A stretch of 64,000 nucleotides of DNA from assembly GCF_002744715.1 (NCBI RefSeq), contig NZ_KZ319371.1:248001-312000 (forward strand), in the 5' to 3' direction. A model generated the notes under the pieces. It ran no database searches and was not told where the DNA came from. It worked only from the letters and a program-made list of their open reading frames with translations. Source of the stretch: Marinobacter profundi. GTDB lineage: Bacteria > Pseudomonadota > Gammaproteobacteria > Pseudomonadales > Oleiphilaceae. Below, piece after piece: positions 29,244 through 38,592 of the stretch; within the stretch, counting starts at the first letter, position 1, and each line of letters opens with the position of its first letter. The position numbers and the translations under genes are program-made.

Positions 29244-30506
29244 ATGGCCATCAGAAACGCATTTTATGCCCAGTCAGGCGGAGTCACCGCCGTCATTAAC
29301 GCCAGTGCCTGCGGCGTAATTGAGACCGCAAGGAAGCATCCCGACCGTATCGGCAAGGTTTTCGCCGGCCGTAACGGCATCATCGGCGCCTTGCGGGAAG
29401 AACTGATCGACACCAGCCTTGAGTCGGAGGAGGCCATCCGGGCCCTCATTCACACGCCGGGCGGTGCGTTTGGCTCCTGCCGTTACAAGCTGAAGAACAT
29501 CTCCGAGAACCAGCGCGAGTACGAACGGCTGATCGAGGTCTTCCGCGCCCACGATATCGGCTACTTCTTCTACAACGGGGGCGGCGACTCCCAGGACACC
29601 GCCTACAAGGTTTCCCAGATTGCCGACAAGATGGGCTACCCGATTACCTGCATCGGGGTGCCCAAGACCGTCGACAACGACCTGCCGTTCACCGACTGCT
29701 GTCCGGGCTTTGGCTCTGTCGCCAAGTACATTGCCACCTCTACCCTGGAGGCCGGTCTCGACATCAAATCGATGTGCGAATCCTCCACCAAGGTATTCAT
29801 TCTCGAAGTCATGGGCCGTCATGCTGGCTGGATTGCGGCGTCTGCCGGCCTCGCCAGCAAGAGCGAAGCGGAGCCACCTCACATCATCCTGTTCCCGGAG
29901 ATTCCCTTCCGCCGGGAGGCCTTCCTCGAGCGGGTTGATTTCTGCGTCAAGAACTACGGCTACTGTGTGATTGTCGCGTCCGAAGGTGCCCAGCACGAGG
30001 ACGGCCGCTTCCTTGCCGATACCGGCAACAAGGACGCCTTTGGCCATACCCAACTCGGTGGCGTTGCGCCTACCCTCGCCAACATGGTCAAGCAGGCGCT
30101 GGGCTACAAGTATCACTGGGCGGTTGCCGACTACCTGCAGCGGGCTGCACGCCACATCGCCTCTGCCACCGATGTCGAGCAGGCCTACGCCGTGGGTAAG
30201 GCCGCGGTAGAAATGGCGCTGAGTGGCAAGCAGGCCGTGATGCCGATCATCGTCCGCGACCAGGCCCGGCCCTATCGCTGGCACATTGGCGAAGCGCCAC
30301 TGAGCGACGTTGCCAACCAGGAAAAGAAAATGCCCATTCACTACATCCGTGATGACGGCTTTGGCATCACCCAGGATTGCCGTGACTACCTGGAGCCGCT
30401 GATTGCGGGCGAAAGCTTCCCGCCGTTCGAGGATGGCCTGCCAAAGGTGGCCAGACTGCAAAACGAGTTGACCGAAAAGAAACTGAAAACCGAATTTACC
30501 TTGTAA
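29244..30506 (+). CDS. pfp: Pyrophosphate-dependent 6-phosphofructokinase
   Basis: A 420-residue PFK of the PPi-using class. NGGGDSQDT near residue 113 replaces the GGDGS of ATP enzymes, and GVPKTVDNDLPFTD near 140 carries the lysine that marks PPi use. MGRHAGWIAA is the fructose-6-phosphate motif. A reversible PPi enzyme can work in both glycolysis and gluconeogenesis, useful for a bacterium living on organic acids or alkanes. AGGAGG lies 11 bases before the ATG, slightly far. Strong terminator follows. Phosphoryl donor is inferred from motifs only. Confidence 0.92.
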   Translation: MAIRNAFYAQSGGVTAVINASACGVIETARKHPDRIGKVFAGRNGIIGALREELIDTSLESEEAIRALIHTPGGAFGSCRYKLKNISENQREYERLIEVFRAHDIGYFFYNGGGDSQDTAYKVSQIADKMGYPITCIGVPKTVDNDLPFTDCCPGFGSVAKYIATSTLEAGLDIKSMCESSTKVFILEVMGRHAGWIAASAGLASKSEAEPPHIILFPEIPFRREAFLERVDFCVKNYGYCVIVASEGAQHEDGRFLADTGNKDAFGHTQLGGVAPTLANMVKQALGYKYHWAVADYLQRAARHIASATDVEQAYAVGKAAVEMALSGKQAVMPIIVRDQARPYRWHIGEAPLSDVANQEKKMPIHYIRDDGFGITQDCRDYLEPLIAGESFPPFEDGLPKVARLQNELTEKKLKTEFTL

Positions 30507-30524
30507 ATTCGCTGGACCGACCAG

Positions 30525-30560
30525 AAAAAACGCCCCCGACCGCAAGGCCGGGGGCGTTTT
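30525..30560 (+). terminator. Terminator after pfp
   Basis: AAAACGCCCCCG pairs with CGGGGGCGTTTT around ACCGCAAGGC, with A-runs before and T-runs after, so it can work on both strands (also for grxA from the other side). Confidence 0.85.
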
Positions 30561-30614
30561 GCTTTGGCCCGGGCGGGCTCAGCAAACCCGGGCGCTCACC
30601 GCAATGAGAAGCGC

Positions 30615-30872
30615 TTAGCCCTGCACGCCGGCGGTTTCACGATCACGGACCCAGGCACTGAACTGATCGTAGCCGCCGATATGCTGCTGACCGACCAGAA
30701 TTTGCGGTACAGTCATAACCGGCTTGCCAATAATCTTTTCAATATCTGCCTTGGTCATATCCTCGGCGATCATGTCCACGAACTGGAAGTCGAACCCTTT
30801 CCGCTCGCAAAGATTCTTGGCTCCGACACAAAATCCGCATGAGTAACGGCCGTATATCGTGACGCGCTCCAT
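30615..30872 (-). CDS. grxA: Glutaredoxin, GrxA type
   Basis: An 85-residue thioredoxin-fold protein that reduces disulfides with glutathione. YGRYSCGFCVGAKNL holds the active site; KPVMTVPQILVGQQHIGGYDQFSAWV is very close to GrxA of E. coli (cis-Pro TVPQ, glutathione-binding GGY). The motif is CGFC rather than the usual CPYC. GGAGG lies 6 bases before ATG 30872. Monocistronic. Confidence 0.92.
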   Translation of the reverse strand: MERVTIYGRYSCGFCVGAKNLCERKGFDFQFVDMIAEDMTKADIEKIIGKPVMTVPQILVGQQHIGGYDQFSAWVRDRETAGVQG

Positions 30873-31109
30873 AAACTACCTCCAACTAACTGAACCGGAT
30901 AATCATGATGGAACGACACGGGGCCCCATCGCATTGACTGAAATCAGCCTGCATGGTGACAGACAACGGACTTGCATGAAATTTAATGGTTTGAATAACA
31001 TCGATAGCCGGCGCCGATCAACCACCGGGCCAAGTGTAGGGGGCCGCCAGATCCACTTCAATCGGCACATTCCACAGCCGCCAGCAAAGCGTCACCTCCG
31101 GAGAAGCCC

Positions 31110-31535
31110 GTGGCCTACCTCAGCCTGTTCCTGACCGCTTTCGCGGCCGCCACACTGCTGCCCGCCTATTCCGAGGTTCTGCTCGGCGGCCTGGTGACCC
31201 AGGGCTTCTCGCTCTGGTGGCTGTGGTTCTGGGCTACCCTCGGCAACACACTCGGTTCCGTCGTCAACGGCATCATCGGCCGCCAGGTGGATCGCTTCCG
31301 CCACAAACGCTGGTTTCCGATGACCGACAAGCAACTGGAGCAGGCCCGCATCCGTTTCAACCGTTATGGCCAGTGGTCGCTGCTGCTTGGCTGGATGCCG
31401 GTTGGCGGCGATGCGCTGACCCTCATTGGCGGCATCATGCGCGTACCCTGGCTGAATTTTGTGATTCTGGTGGGGATCGGCAAGGGCATCCGCTACGCCA
31501 TCGTGCTGTGGCTGGTGGTTCACGCCTCGTCGTAA
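31110..31535 (+). CDS. yqaA: YqaA family VTT-domain membrane protein
   Basis: 141-residue integral membrane protein with the YqaA/SNARE-associated (VTT) fold: LLPAYSEVLLGGLV, ATLGNTLGSVVNGIIGR and LLLGWMPVGGDALTLIGGIMRVPW align by eye with YqaA of E. coli. DedA relatives move phospholipid-linked substrates, but YqaA itself has no established role. GTG 31110 is the start, with GGAGAAG close upstream. The last 16 bases overlap the 3' end of the convergent ABC1 kinase gene. Confidence 0.85.
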   Translation: MAYLSLFLTAFAAATLLPAYSEVLLGGLVTQGFSLWWLWFWATLGNTLGSVVNGIIGRQVDRFRHKRWFPMTDKQLEQARIRFNRYGQWSLLLGWMPVGGDALTLIGGIMRVPWLNFVILVGIGKGIRYAIVLWLVVHASS

Positions 31536-32920
31536 AGGAATTGTCGCAGCAGCGGTTCGCCGTTGAACTCCGCGTTGAGTACCGCGATGAAGGTATAAAC
31601 CCCGATCAGCTTGCGATTGAGGAAGACAAATTCCTTGGGTGGAATCCGAAAGTACCGGCTGATCGCGGAGCGGGCTGCCTGGCGGGCAACCCGGGACGGC
31701 AGATCGCTCTGCTTCCAGCGGTATTCGCCCCGGGGGTTCACGGCATAATCCGGCCAGTGACTACGATCCGGTGCCAGTGGTTCCAGCACCGACATACAGA
31801 CTTCACCGAACTTGTGGAGCACGTCTTCCGGCCAGTCCCGGCTCATGAACCGCAACCGCACGCCACCTTCGATCACCTCATCGAGATCGCGCTCGTAGGA
31901 CGCCCGGATCATGTGGATGACCGGGGTCAGAAAACTGTCCGGGTAGGCCTGGACAGCCCCGAAATCCAGCAACACGATCTGGTCCCGGGGTGCATCCTCG
32001 CCCGGCTCACCCGCGATGCGGATCCGGTAGTTGCCAAAATTGGGATCGGTCTGGATTTCCCCCCAGTCAAACAGTTCCCGAAAGAACAACTCCAGGGCCG
32101 CACGACCAAGTTCGCTGCGCCGCTCCAGGGGCAGCTCCCTGACCGCAACCGAACTGACCGAGTGGCCGTGCTCGAAGGTGGAGGCAATGATGTGGGCAGT
32201 GGAATACTCGCCAAGCACCCGCGGCACCACGAAGCGGGCATCATCGCGTAACAGGTTGCGGAATTTCTCGGTAGTCCGGGCCTCCAGGCGATAGTCCACC
32301 TCCCGGTGCATCATCTCGCGGACTTCCTCCAGCCAGTCGTTGAACTCGGGGCCAAAGGAGACCAGACGGGCAATCCGAAGCAGCTGGGCAACGGCGTTGA
32401 GGTCGCTGTCCACCGCATCGGCAACTCCCGGATACTGCACCTTGAGTACCAGTTCGAGACCGTCACTGATGCGTCTTGCCCGGTGCACCTGCCCCAGGGA
32501 CGCAGCGCCGATCGGCTCCGGGTCCACCTCCAGTTCCGCCAGCCTTGCCGCGCCGAGCTCCTCCTGCAACACCCTCGCAATCGCCGGCCACTCCAGCGAC
32601 GTGGTCTGGTCTTCCAGGGTATGCAGGGCTTCGGTGACCTCCTCCGGCAGGAAATGCTCGCCATACAACGCCATGACCTGGCCGATCTTGACCACACTGC
32701 CCTTGAGCTTGCCGAGCTCCTCCACCAGGAACTCCGCCTGGCTCGACAGCATGGCTCGATGGCGGGCATCCCGCTTGTCCTTGCTGCTTAGCCAGTTAGT
32801 CGCCATGTGTGACGCCATGCGGGTACCGGCAAACAACCCGGCCCGGGTGAGGGTAAGCCGGCGCTCGAAACTGCCGGTTTTGATCCGCGAAACCGAATTA
32901 CCGCGACCCTTGGAAGCCAT
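31520..32920 (-). CDS. ABC1/AarF-type atypical kinase
   Basis: 466 residues of the UbiB/ADCK family. The KxGQ motif (GSVVKIGQVMALY, about residue 75) and the Ala-rich loop (PIGAASLGQVHRA, about 140), the VLKVQYPGV lysine and the DFGAVQAYP metal-binding motif are present. It lacks the C-terminal membrane segments of UbiB and is not next to ubiE, so it is an AarF/ADCK paralogue rather than the ubiquinone-operon UbiB. These proteins are atypical kinases or ATPases acting on lipid-related processes; substrate unknown. ATG 32920 is used; TTG one codon earlier is possible. Confidence 0.85.
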   Translation of the reverse strand: MASKGRGNSVSRIKTGSFERRLTLTRAGLFAGTRMASHMATNWLSSKDKRDARHRAMLSSQAEFLVEELGKLKGSVVKIGQVMALYGEHFLPEEVTEALHTLEDQTTSLEWPAIARVLQEELGAARLAELEVDPEPIGAASLGQVHRARRISDGLELVLKVQYPGVADAVDSDLNAVAQLLRIARLVSFGPEFNDWLEEVREMMHREVDYRLEARTTEKFRNLLRDDARFVVPRVLGEYSTAHIIASTFEHGHSVSSVAVRELPLERRSELGRAALELFFRELFDWGEIQTDPNFGNYRIRIAGEPGEDAPRDQIVLLDFGAVQAYPDSFLTPVIHMIRASYERDLDEVIEGGVRLRFMSRDWPEDVLHKFGEVCMSVLEPLAPDRSHWPDYAVNPRGEYRWKQSDLPSRVARQAARSAISRYFRIPPKEFVFLNRKLIGVYTFIAVLNAEFNGEPLLRQFLYDEA

Positions 32921-33256
32921 CAATAACCTGCTCTCGTTGGGAAATGTCTTGCCGCGCCTGACTACCTTGTCGACGCGGGGCGCTGCCAGTTCCCGCCATT
33001 ATACGGTGGTCCGGCAACTCTCACCTCACTGAGCCGCCCCCGACCGGCTGGCCCGACGGCCAATGTATCAAATTCCGGACGTGATTAGCTGACGACTGGC
33101 CACGGGGAGGCAGCAGGGCGTCCTGACCACCGCACCGATATGACGCCATCGTTTACGTTTTTACACAGTTGGCAGCGTGCGAGACCGCTAAGATAACAAT
33201 CGCCTGCGCCGACCGGAACCGATAACGGCCCAATCACAACAATAACGGCAATCGAG
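32921..33256. other. Intergenic region between divergent ABC1 kinase and diguanylate cyclase genes
   Basis: 336 bases with no credible gene. It holds a minus-strand TATAAT (33003-32998) that may serve the ABC1 kinase gene, although I found no matching -35, and the cyclase promoter at 33169-33197. No repeat, hairpin or RNA motif stands out in the rest. Confidence 0.5.
33169..33197 (+). promoter_or_regulatory. Promoter of the diguanylate cyclase gene
   Basis: TTGGCA (33169-33174, five of six), 17-base spacer, GATAAC (33192-33197, four of six), 60 bases before the ATG. Confidence 0.5.
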
Positions 33257-34360
33257 ATGATCCACGATCCGCACACGACCCCGGATACCGAGCTGTCCCA
33301 GTTCCGGGTCAAAGGGGAAATCCCTGTCCCGGTACTGATTGGCTGGCTCAGCCTGGCCGCCATTCCGCTGCTGGTGTTCTTTGCCATACGCTCGCACTTG
33401 CGAGGCGATGCCCTGATCTTTGCGGTGCTGGTCACCTTCAGCGCCCTGCTCGCCAGCAATGCGCTCTGGTATCAGGTCAGCCGCAACACCACGCTGCAAC
33501 GGCGGGGGTTTATCGTGCTGATCACCGTACTGTTCACCTATCTGGCGGTCAGTGCCGTGGAGGACGGATCGGCCATCATGTGGCTGTTTGCCTTCCCGCC
33601 GATCATTTTCTATATCAGTGAAGCCCGCATCGGCGTCATTGCCTGCAGCGGTGGTCTGAGCGCACTGATTCTGCTGTTCAGCCCGATCGGCGACAGTCTG
33701 TTCAACACGCCATACAGCACCAATTTTCGCCTGACCATGGTAGCGGCACTGGGATTCGAGATGGTGACCTGCTACATCCTTGACCAGAGCAGACGCCGCA
33801 GTAAACTCGGCCTGATAAGGCTGGCTGCAGACTTCGAATTTGCCGCCAAGCACGACGCCCTCACCGGGCTCGCCAACCGGCGTGAAGCCCACCATCAGCT
33901 GGACACCGAGCACCAGCGCTACCTGCGCCACTCGCGTCCGTTTTCGGTCCTGCTGATGGATATCGACCTGTTCAAGAGCGTCAATGACAACTACGGCCAC
34001 CAGGCCGGCGACCTGATGATCAAACTGGTCGCCAGGGCCCTCCGGCAGCAGTGCCGCAAAATGGACACCTTGTCGCGCTGGGGTGGCGAGGAGTATCTGG
34101 TGGTGCTGCCGGAGACCGGCAACGCCGAAGCGCTCATTACCGCCGAGCGCATCCGCCAGGCAATTGCCGAGGAAGCCATTGCCTTCGAAGGCCAGCAGGT
34201 CCGCGCCACCATTTCGGCAGGGGTAGCCACAATCTGCGGGGATGAATCGGTCGACCGGATGCTGCAACGGGCGGATGAAGCCCTGTATTGCGCCAAGAGC
34301 CAGGGCCGCAACCGGGTCTGCAACTACGACACTGCTAGACCGGGTTCAGCTGTCGGCTAA
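33257..34360 (+). CDS. Membrane-bound diguanylate cyclase (GGDEF)
   Basis: A 367-residue protein with about six membrane segments (residues 25-175) of a MASE-like sensor, then a GGDEF domain. The substrate motif [11 protein letters not shown] (about 199), metal site [11 protein letters not shown] (about 234) and active site GGEEY (276-280) are all consistent with activity; Tyr replaces the last Phe. The RxxD inhibitory site R-K-M-D (267-270) lies exactly five residues before GGEEY, so product inhibition by c-di-GMP is expected. It ends 15 bases inside lipB (convergent), filling the place beside lipB that lipA occupies in Pseudomonas. What the sensor detects is unknown. Confidence 0.9.
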   Translation: MIHDPHTTPDTELSQFRVKGEIPVPVLIGWLSLAAIPLLVFFAIRSHLRGDALIFAVLVTFSALLASNALWYQVSRNTTLQRRGFIVLITVLFTYLAVSAVEDGSAIMWLFAFPPIIFYISEARIGVIACSGGLSALILLFSPIGDSLFNTPYSTNFRLTMVAALGFEMVTCYILDQSRRRSKLGLIRLAADFEFAAKHDALTGLANRREAHHQLDTEHQRYLRHSRPFSVLLMDIDLFKSVNDNYGHQAGDLMIKLVARALRQQCRKMDTLSRWGGEEYLVVLPETGNAEALITAERIRQAIAEEAIAFEGQQVRATISAGVATICGDESVDRMLQRADEALYCAKSQGRNRVCNYDTARPGSAVG

Positions 34361-35002
34361 TGCCTGCCAGCCGTCAGTCCGGATTACCGGGTCGCCCTTG
34401 AGAGAAGCTGCCAGTGCGCCGGAAAGGCGTTCGGCAAGGTCCGCAACGCTAACCCCGGGGGCGAAGTCCGTCACCTGACACATAGGCATGTTGGCATAAC
34501 CACAGGGATTGATCCGCAGGAAGGGCGCCATGTCCATCGCGACGTTCAGTGCCAGGCCATGAAACGAGCAGCCCCGCTTCACCCGCAGGCCCAGTGATGC
34601 GATTTTCGCGCCGTCCACATAGACCCCCGGAGCATCCGCCCGCGGCGCTGCGGTGACCCCCAGCTCGGCCAGCACCGTTACAATGCCCTGTTCGATGATA
34701 TCCACCATGGTTCTTACGCCGACACCGGCCCGGGGCAGATCGACCATAAGGTAGACGACCAGCTGGCCGGGGCCGTGATAGGTCACCTGCCCGCCCCGAT
34801 CAACCTGGATAACCGGAATATCACCTGGCGCGAGGATGTGTTCCGCCTTGCCGGCCTGGCCCTGGGTATAGACCGGCGGGTGTTCCAGGCACCAGAGTTC
34901 GTCCGGGGTATCCTTGTCCCGGGACGCGGTGAAGGCCTTCATGGCCTCCCAGGTTTCCTGGTAAGGCTGCATTCCCAGGTTACGGATCACCAGCTCGGCC
35001 AT
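34346..35002 (-). CDS. lipB: Octanoyl-[ACP]:protein octanoyltransferase
   Basis: Transfers octanoate from ACP to lipoyl domains, the first step before LipA. 218 residues with [17 protein letters not shown] (about residue 70), the lysine in [15 protein letters not shown] (about 137) and the catalytic Cys in [16 protein letters not shown] (about 172). Cotranscribed with ybeD, three bases upstream. lipA is elsewhere in the window. Confidence 0.95.
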   Translation of the reverse strand: MAELVIRNLGMQPYQETWEAMKAFTASRDKDTPDELWCLEHPPVYTQGQAGKAEHILAPGDIPVIQVDRGGQVTYHGPGQLVVYLMVDLPRAGVGVRTMVDIIEQGIVTVLAELGVTAAPRADAPGVYVDGAKIASLGLRVKRGCSFHGLALNVAMDMAPFLRINPCGYANMPMCQVTDFAPGVSVADLAERLSGALAASLKGDPVIRTDGWQALADS

Positions 35003-35005
35003 GCG

Positions 35006-35275
35006 TCAGAGCACCATGTGCACGCGGCCGCTGGCCTTCAGGTCTTCAAACAGGGCCTTGAGCTGAGGCTCGCCGGTAGCAACAATTTTCAGCCGCACCG
35101 AGCAGAACCGCCCCCCCCGGCTCTCATTGATGGAAATGTCGGACTCGCAGATTCCCGGGGCATGCTGCTCCACCACCGCCACCACAAACTCGGTAAAGTC
35201 CGGGGCGTGATCACCAATGACCTTGATCACATAGTCGCAGGGAAACTCGATTTTCGGGGCTTTGGGTTCACTCAT
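35006..35275 (-). CDS. ybeD: DUF493 protein YbeD
   Basis: 89 residues with the DUF493 core IEFPCDYVIKVIG and the ferredoxin-like fold residues; the gene is regularly found between dacA and lipB in gammaproteobacteria. Its role is not firmly established. The coding strand contains a run of eight G (eight C at 35111-35118 on the plus strand) that could slip. Confidence 0.9.
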   Translation of the reverse strand: MSEPKAPKIEFPCDYVIKVIGDHAPDFTEFVVAVVEQHAPGICESDISINESRGGRFCSVRLKIVATGEPQLKALFEDLKASGRVHMVL

Positions 35276-35305
35276 TCGTCAATTCTCCGGAGGGCACAAC
35301 GGCCC

Positions 35306-36478
35306 TCACTCAAACAGCTGGACAAAGAACAGCTTGATGCTGTCCCACAGGCGCTTGAACAGGCCGCCTTCGGGCACTTCCTGCAAGGCAAGTACCGGCT
35401 GATCCACAATCACCCGGTCGCCGAGGGTCACTTTGACCCGCCCCAGCTCATCGCCCAGTGCCACCGGCGCCTTGATCACGCTATCCAGGTCGACACTGGA
35501 CTCCAGGGAGTTGCGCGACCCGCGGGGGATGGTCACATGGACATCGTCGACGACGCCTACCGGTAGCTGGTCGGCCTGACCACCCCAGATCCGGCTGCTA
35601 ACCAGTTCCTGACCGGCACTGAACAAGCGCTGTGATTCGTAGTAACGGAAACCGTAGTTCAGCATTTTCTGCACTTCCTGGGCCCGTGCAGACTCGCTGC
35701 TGGTCCCCATGACCACCGCAATAAAGCGGGTATCATCGCGCTGTGCGGATGCCACCAGGCAATAGCCGGCCTCTTCGGTATGGCCGGTTTTCAGGCCATC
35801 AACGCTGTCGTCGCGCCACAGCAACATGTTCCGGTTGGGCTGGCGGATATTGTTGTAGGTAAAATGCTTTTCTTTGTAGATCGGGTAGTTCTCCGGGTAA
35901 TCATTGATGATTGCCCGTGCCAGGATCGCGAGGTCGTTAGCAGTCGAATAATGGCCCTCCGCCGGTAAGCCGGTGGCATTGGCGAAACGGGTATCTTTCA
36001 TGCCCAGCAGCTGGGCCTGCTGGTTCATGATATCGACAAACGCACCCTCACTGCCGGCAATAAACTCTGCCAGCGCCACCGAGGCATCGTTACCGGACTG
36101 AATGATGACGCCCTTGAGCAGGGTCTCGACACTGACCTCGGTTCCTTCACGCACAAAAGTACGCGAGCCCTCGGTTTTCCATGCCTTCACGCTGATCGGC
36201 ACCATGTCGGACATGGCTATCCGGCCCTCATGCAGTTCCCGCTCGACGATGTAGGCGGTCATCATCTTGGTGAGACTGGCTGGTGGCAGCCGTTCAGCAC
36301 TGTTGTTGTCCATGACGACAGCCCCGCTTCTGGGATCCATCAGGACATAGGAGCTTGCGGCAATCTGCGGCGGCGAGGGAATCAGCACGGCCTGCTGTTG
36401 TGCGGATACCGGAAAGACCGGAAGCAGCAGGACCAGGATGGTAGCGATCAGTGAGCGGATAACGAGGTTGTTTAACAT
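35306..36478 (-). CDS. dacA: D-alanyl-D-alanine carboxypeptidase (PBP5/6 type)
   Basis: 390-residue low-molecular-mass penicillin-binding protein that trims pentapeptides. Signal peptide at the start (NNLVIRSLIATILVLLLPVFPVSA), SxxK motif ASLTKMMTAY near residue 67, SGN near 130 and KTG near 232, then the C-terminal PBP5 domain and an amphipathic anchor helix (LFKRLWDSIKLFFVQLFE) that holds it to the inner membrane's outer face. Follows rlpA in the elongation block. Confidence 0.95.
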   Translation of the reverse strand: MLNNLVIRSLIATILVLLLPVFPVSAQQQAVLIPSPPQIAASSYVLMDPRSGAVVMDNNSAERLPPASLTKMMTAYIVERELHEGRIAMSDMVPISVKAWKTEGSRTFVREGTEVSVETLLKGVIIQSGNDASVALAEFIAGSEGAFVDIMNQQAQLLGMKDTRFANATGLPAEGHYSTANDLAILARAIINDYPENYPIYKEKHFTYNNIRQPNRNMLLWRDDSVDGLKTGHTEEAGYCLVASAQRDDTRFIAVVMGTSSESARAQEVQKMLNYGFRYYESQRLFSAGQELVSSRIWGGQADQLPVGVVDDVHVTIPRGSRNSLESSVDLDSVIKAPVALGDELGRVKVTLGDRVIVDQPVLALQEVPEGGLFKRLWDSIKLFFVQLFE

Positions 36479-36551
36479 GGGTCCATTCAGTTATTGGTTA
36501 ATCGTCGTGAATCGTTCCACCCCCCTGATATAGGGGGCGGTGCGGAGGACT

Positions 36552-37448
36552 TCAATGGCTGTCCGTCAGCAACAGGGTCTGACTGTAGCCACGGGCTTCG
36601 AGGAGACGCTGGGCACGCTCGGCTTCGTCGGCATCCCGGAAGGGGCCAACCTGTACCCGATGATAACGCCCGGATGCCGTGTCCACGGACCTGACCCGGG
36701 TAGGGCTGGAGATCTGGCTCCGCACCTGGTGTGACAGCATCTCAGCCGGGTCAGGGCTGCTGAACGAACCGAGCTGCACAAATAACGCCTCGCTTCCGGC
36801 AACCGGGCTACGCCGGTCTGCCACGGCGGCAGAGTCGCCCCCCGTGCCGGGAGTGAATGGTTTGCCGGCAAGCATCATGCTGCCGTCCGGCCGGACGGTG
36901 ATGGCCGCCACCTCCACCCGCGCGGTTCCCCTGCCCTGATAGCCCAGCTTCTTGGCTGCCGCGTAGGACAGGTCAATCAACCGGTCGCCGTGAAACGGGC
37001 CGCGGTCATTGACCCGGACAATCACCGAACGGCCGTTGTCGAGGTTGGTGACCCGGGCATAACCCGGGATCTGCAAGCTCTTGTGGGCCGCAGACATGGT
37101 GTACATGTCGAAGGTTTCGCCGTTGGACGTCTTGTGACCATGAAATTTCTCGCCATACCAGCTGGCGACGCCGCGCTCGACATAGCCCTCATTACTGGCC
37201 ATCACGGAGTATGTTTTACCCCACACCGAATAGGGCGACTTATTACCGGCGGAACGGGGCTGTTCATAGCGGGGGACCGCGTCAGCCAGGCCGGACACAT
37301 CAAAATGGCCGGACGGGGCGCGATCCTGAGTGATCGTGTAGCGGGAGGAATGGTCCGGCTCAGGTGGTGCCGAGGCACAACCTGCCAGCATTACTCCCCC
37401 CAGCAACAGCAGGATGACGAATTTGATGTTACAGGCTGAGCTTATCAC
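36552..37448 (-). CDS. rlpA: RlpA septal lytic transglycosylase, lipoprotein
   Basis: 298 residues. A lipoprotein signal ends in MLAGC; the double-psi beta-barrel holds GVASWYGEKFHGHKTSNGE, MSAAHKSLQIPGY and VRVNDRGPFHGDRLIDLS with the catalytic Asp/His region; the C-terminal SPOR domain (LFVQLGSFSSPDPAE to the end) binds denuded glycan strands. RlpA cleaves such strands at the septum. The start codon is GTG 37448; the ribosome site is moderate. It lies 6 bases after mltB. Confidence 0.93.
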   Translation of the reverse strand: MISSACNIKFVILLLLGGVMLAGCASAPPEPDHSSRYTITQDRAPSGHFDVSGLADAVPRYEQPRSAGNKSPYSVWGKTYSVMASNEGYVERGVASWYGEKFHGHKTSNGETFDMYTMSAAHKSLQIPGYARVTNLDNGRSVIVRVNDRGPFHGDRLIDLSYAAAKKLGYQGRGTARVEVAAITVRPDGSMMLAGKPFTPGTGGDSAAVADRRSPVAGSEALFVQLGSFSSPDPAEMLSHQVRSQISSPTRVRSVDTASGRYHRVQVGPFRDADEAERAQRLLEARGYSQTLLLTDSH

Positions 37449-37454
37449 GCCGCT

Positions 37455-38474
37455 TCAAGACTCCCCTGGCAATTCGGCTGACGAGTCCAGTAGCCTCGCC
37501 AGTTCATGCACGGCCATAGCGTACAAATGGCTGTGGTTATAACGGGTAATAACATAAAAATTATGATACGTCAGCCAAAGCTCCGGCCCTTGCTCCCCGC
37601 TGACCCTGACCGCCCGGGCCGGATCGTCGGGCTGCACCGCCGCCCCCGGTGCTATGCCGGCATCGCGGTAGGCTCTGACCGTCAGGCGTGGCCGGAGTTC
37701 CCCACCCAGCAAAGGCGACGTCTCCGGCAACCGGTCTTCGATCCGCTCCGCGACCGGTTCACCACTACGCCAGTCATGGCGGTGGAAGTAATTGGCAACA
37801 CTGCCAATGGCATCAACCGGGCTGTTCAGGATATCTACCCGCCCATCGCCATCGAAGTCGACCGCATAGTTCCGGTAACTGCTGGAGATAAACTGGCCGT
37901 ACCCCATGGCGCCGGCGTAGGAGCCTTTCAGACTTTCCGGGTCCAGCCCCTGCTCCCGGGTCAACAGCAAATACTGAACCAGTTCGCTGCGAAAAAACCT
38001 GCTACGCGGCGGGTAGTCAAAAGCCAGTGTTGCCAGGGCGTCAAGGACCCGATATTTGCCAGTATAGTTGCCGTACCAGGTTTCGACACCGATGATGGCG
38101 GCAACGATGTTTGCCGGCACGCCGTACTCTGCCTCCGCACGGGCAAACGCCTCCCGATACTCTGCCAGGAACTTGCGCCCCTGTGCCAGACGCTCCGGGC
38201 GGATAAAGATCTTGCGGTACTGGTGCCATTCCAGGGACTTTTCCGCCGGTCGGCTGATTGCCTCAAGAATCGCGTCCTGACGGGTGGCCGATGCCAGCAA
38301 GGCCGTTACCCGCGATGCTTCGAAACCGTAGCGATCCGTCATCTCCCCGATAAATGCCTTACCATCCGCCGAGGATTCATAACCGGCAGCGGCTGCATTC
38401 AGGGTTGCCGTGGCAAGCATCACCATGAGTCCCCACACCTTGCGACCGATCCGGTTATTCCGCCGTGCTGCCAT
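37455..38474 (-). CDS. mltB: Membrane-bound lytic murein transglycosylase B
   Basis: 339 residues with an N-terminal signal and the SLT-B fold. The catalytic Glu is in IIGVETWYGNYTG near residue 131; SYAGAMGYGQFISSSYRNYAVDFDGDG is the family motif and includes the EF-hand-like Asp cluster. There is no lipobox Cys in the signal region, so it may be soluble periplasmic (SltB-like) rather than lipid-anchored. Same position as sltB1 in the Pseudomonas cluster. Confidence 0.92.
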   Translation of the reverse strand: MAARRNNRIGRKVWGLMVMLATATLNAAAAGYESSADGKAFIGEMTDRYGFEASRVTALLASATRQDAILEAISRPAEKSLEWHQYRKIFIRPERLAQGRKFLAEYREAFARAEAEYGVPANIVAAIIGVETWYGNYTGKYRVLDALATLAFDYPPRSRFFRSELVQYLLLTREQGLDPESLKGSYAGAMGYGQFISSSYRNYAVDFDGDGRVDILNSPVDAIGSVANYFHRHDWRSGEPVAERIEDRLPETSPLLGGELRPRLTVRAYRDAGIAPGAAVQPDDPARAVRVSGEQGPELWLTYHNFYVITRYNHSHLYAMAVHELARLLDSSAELPGES

Positions 38475-38592
38475 GTCCCCGTGTGTCCTGTGTGCCGTGG
38501 GTAAAGTTCTGTGCCCGAAATCCGGGGCACCTTAGCATGGGGTTGGCGCCGCCACCATTAACCTGAGTCCACCTTTGCGGCACACAGCCGGA

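Noticed and set aside
34346..34360. Convergent 3' overlaps (15 bases here, 16 at 31520, 22 at 56654) as antisense regulation
   Set aside because: Short tail overlaps are ordinary in compact bacterial genomes; sequence gives no further sign of regulatory use.
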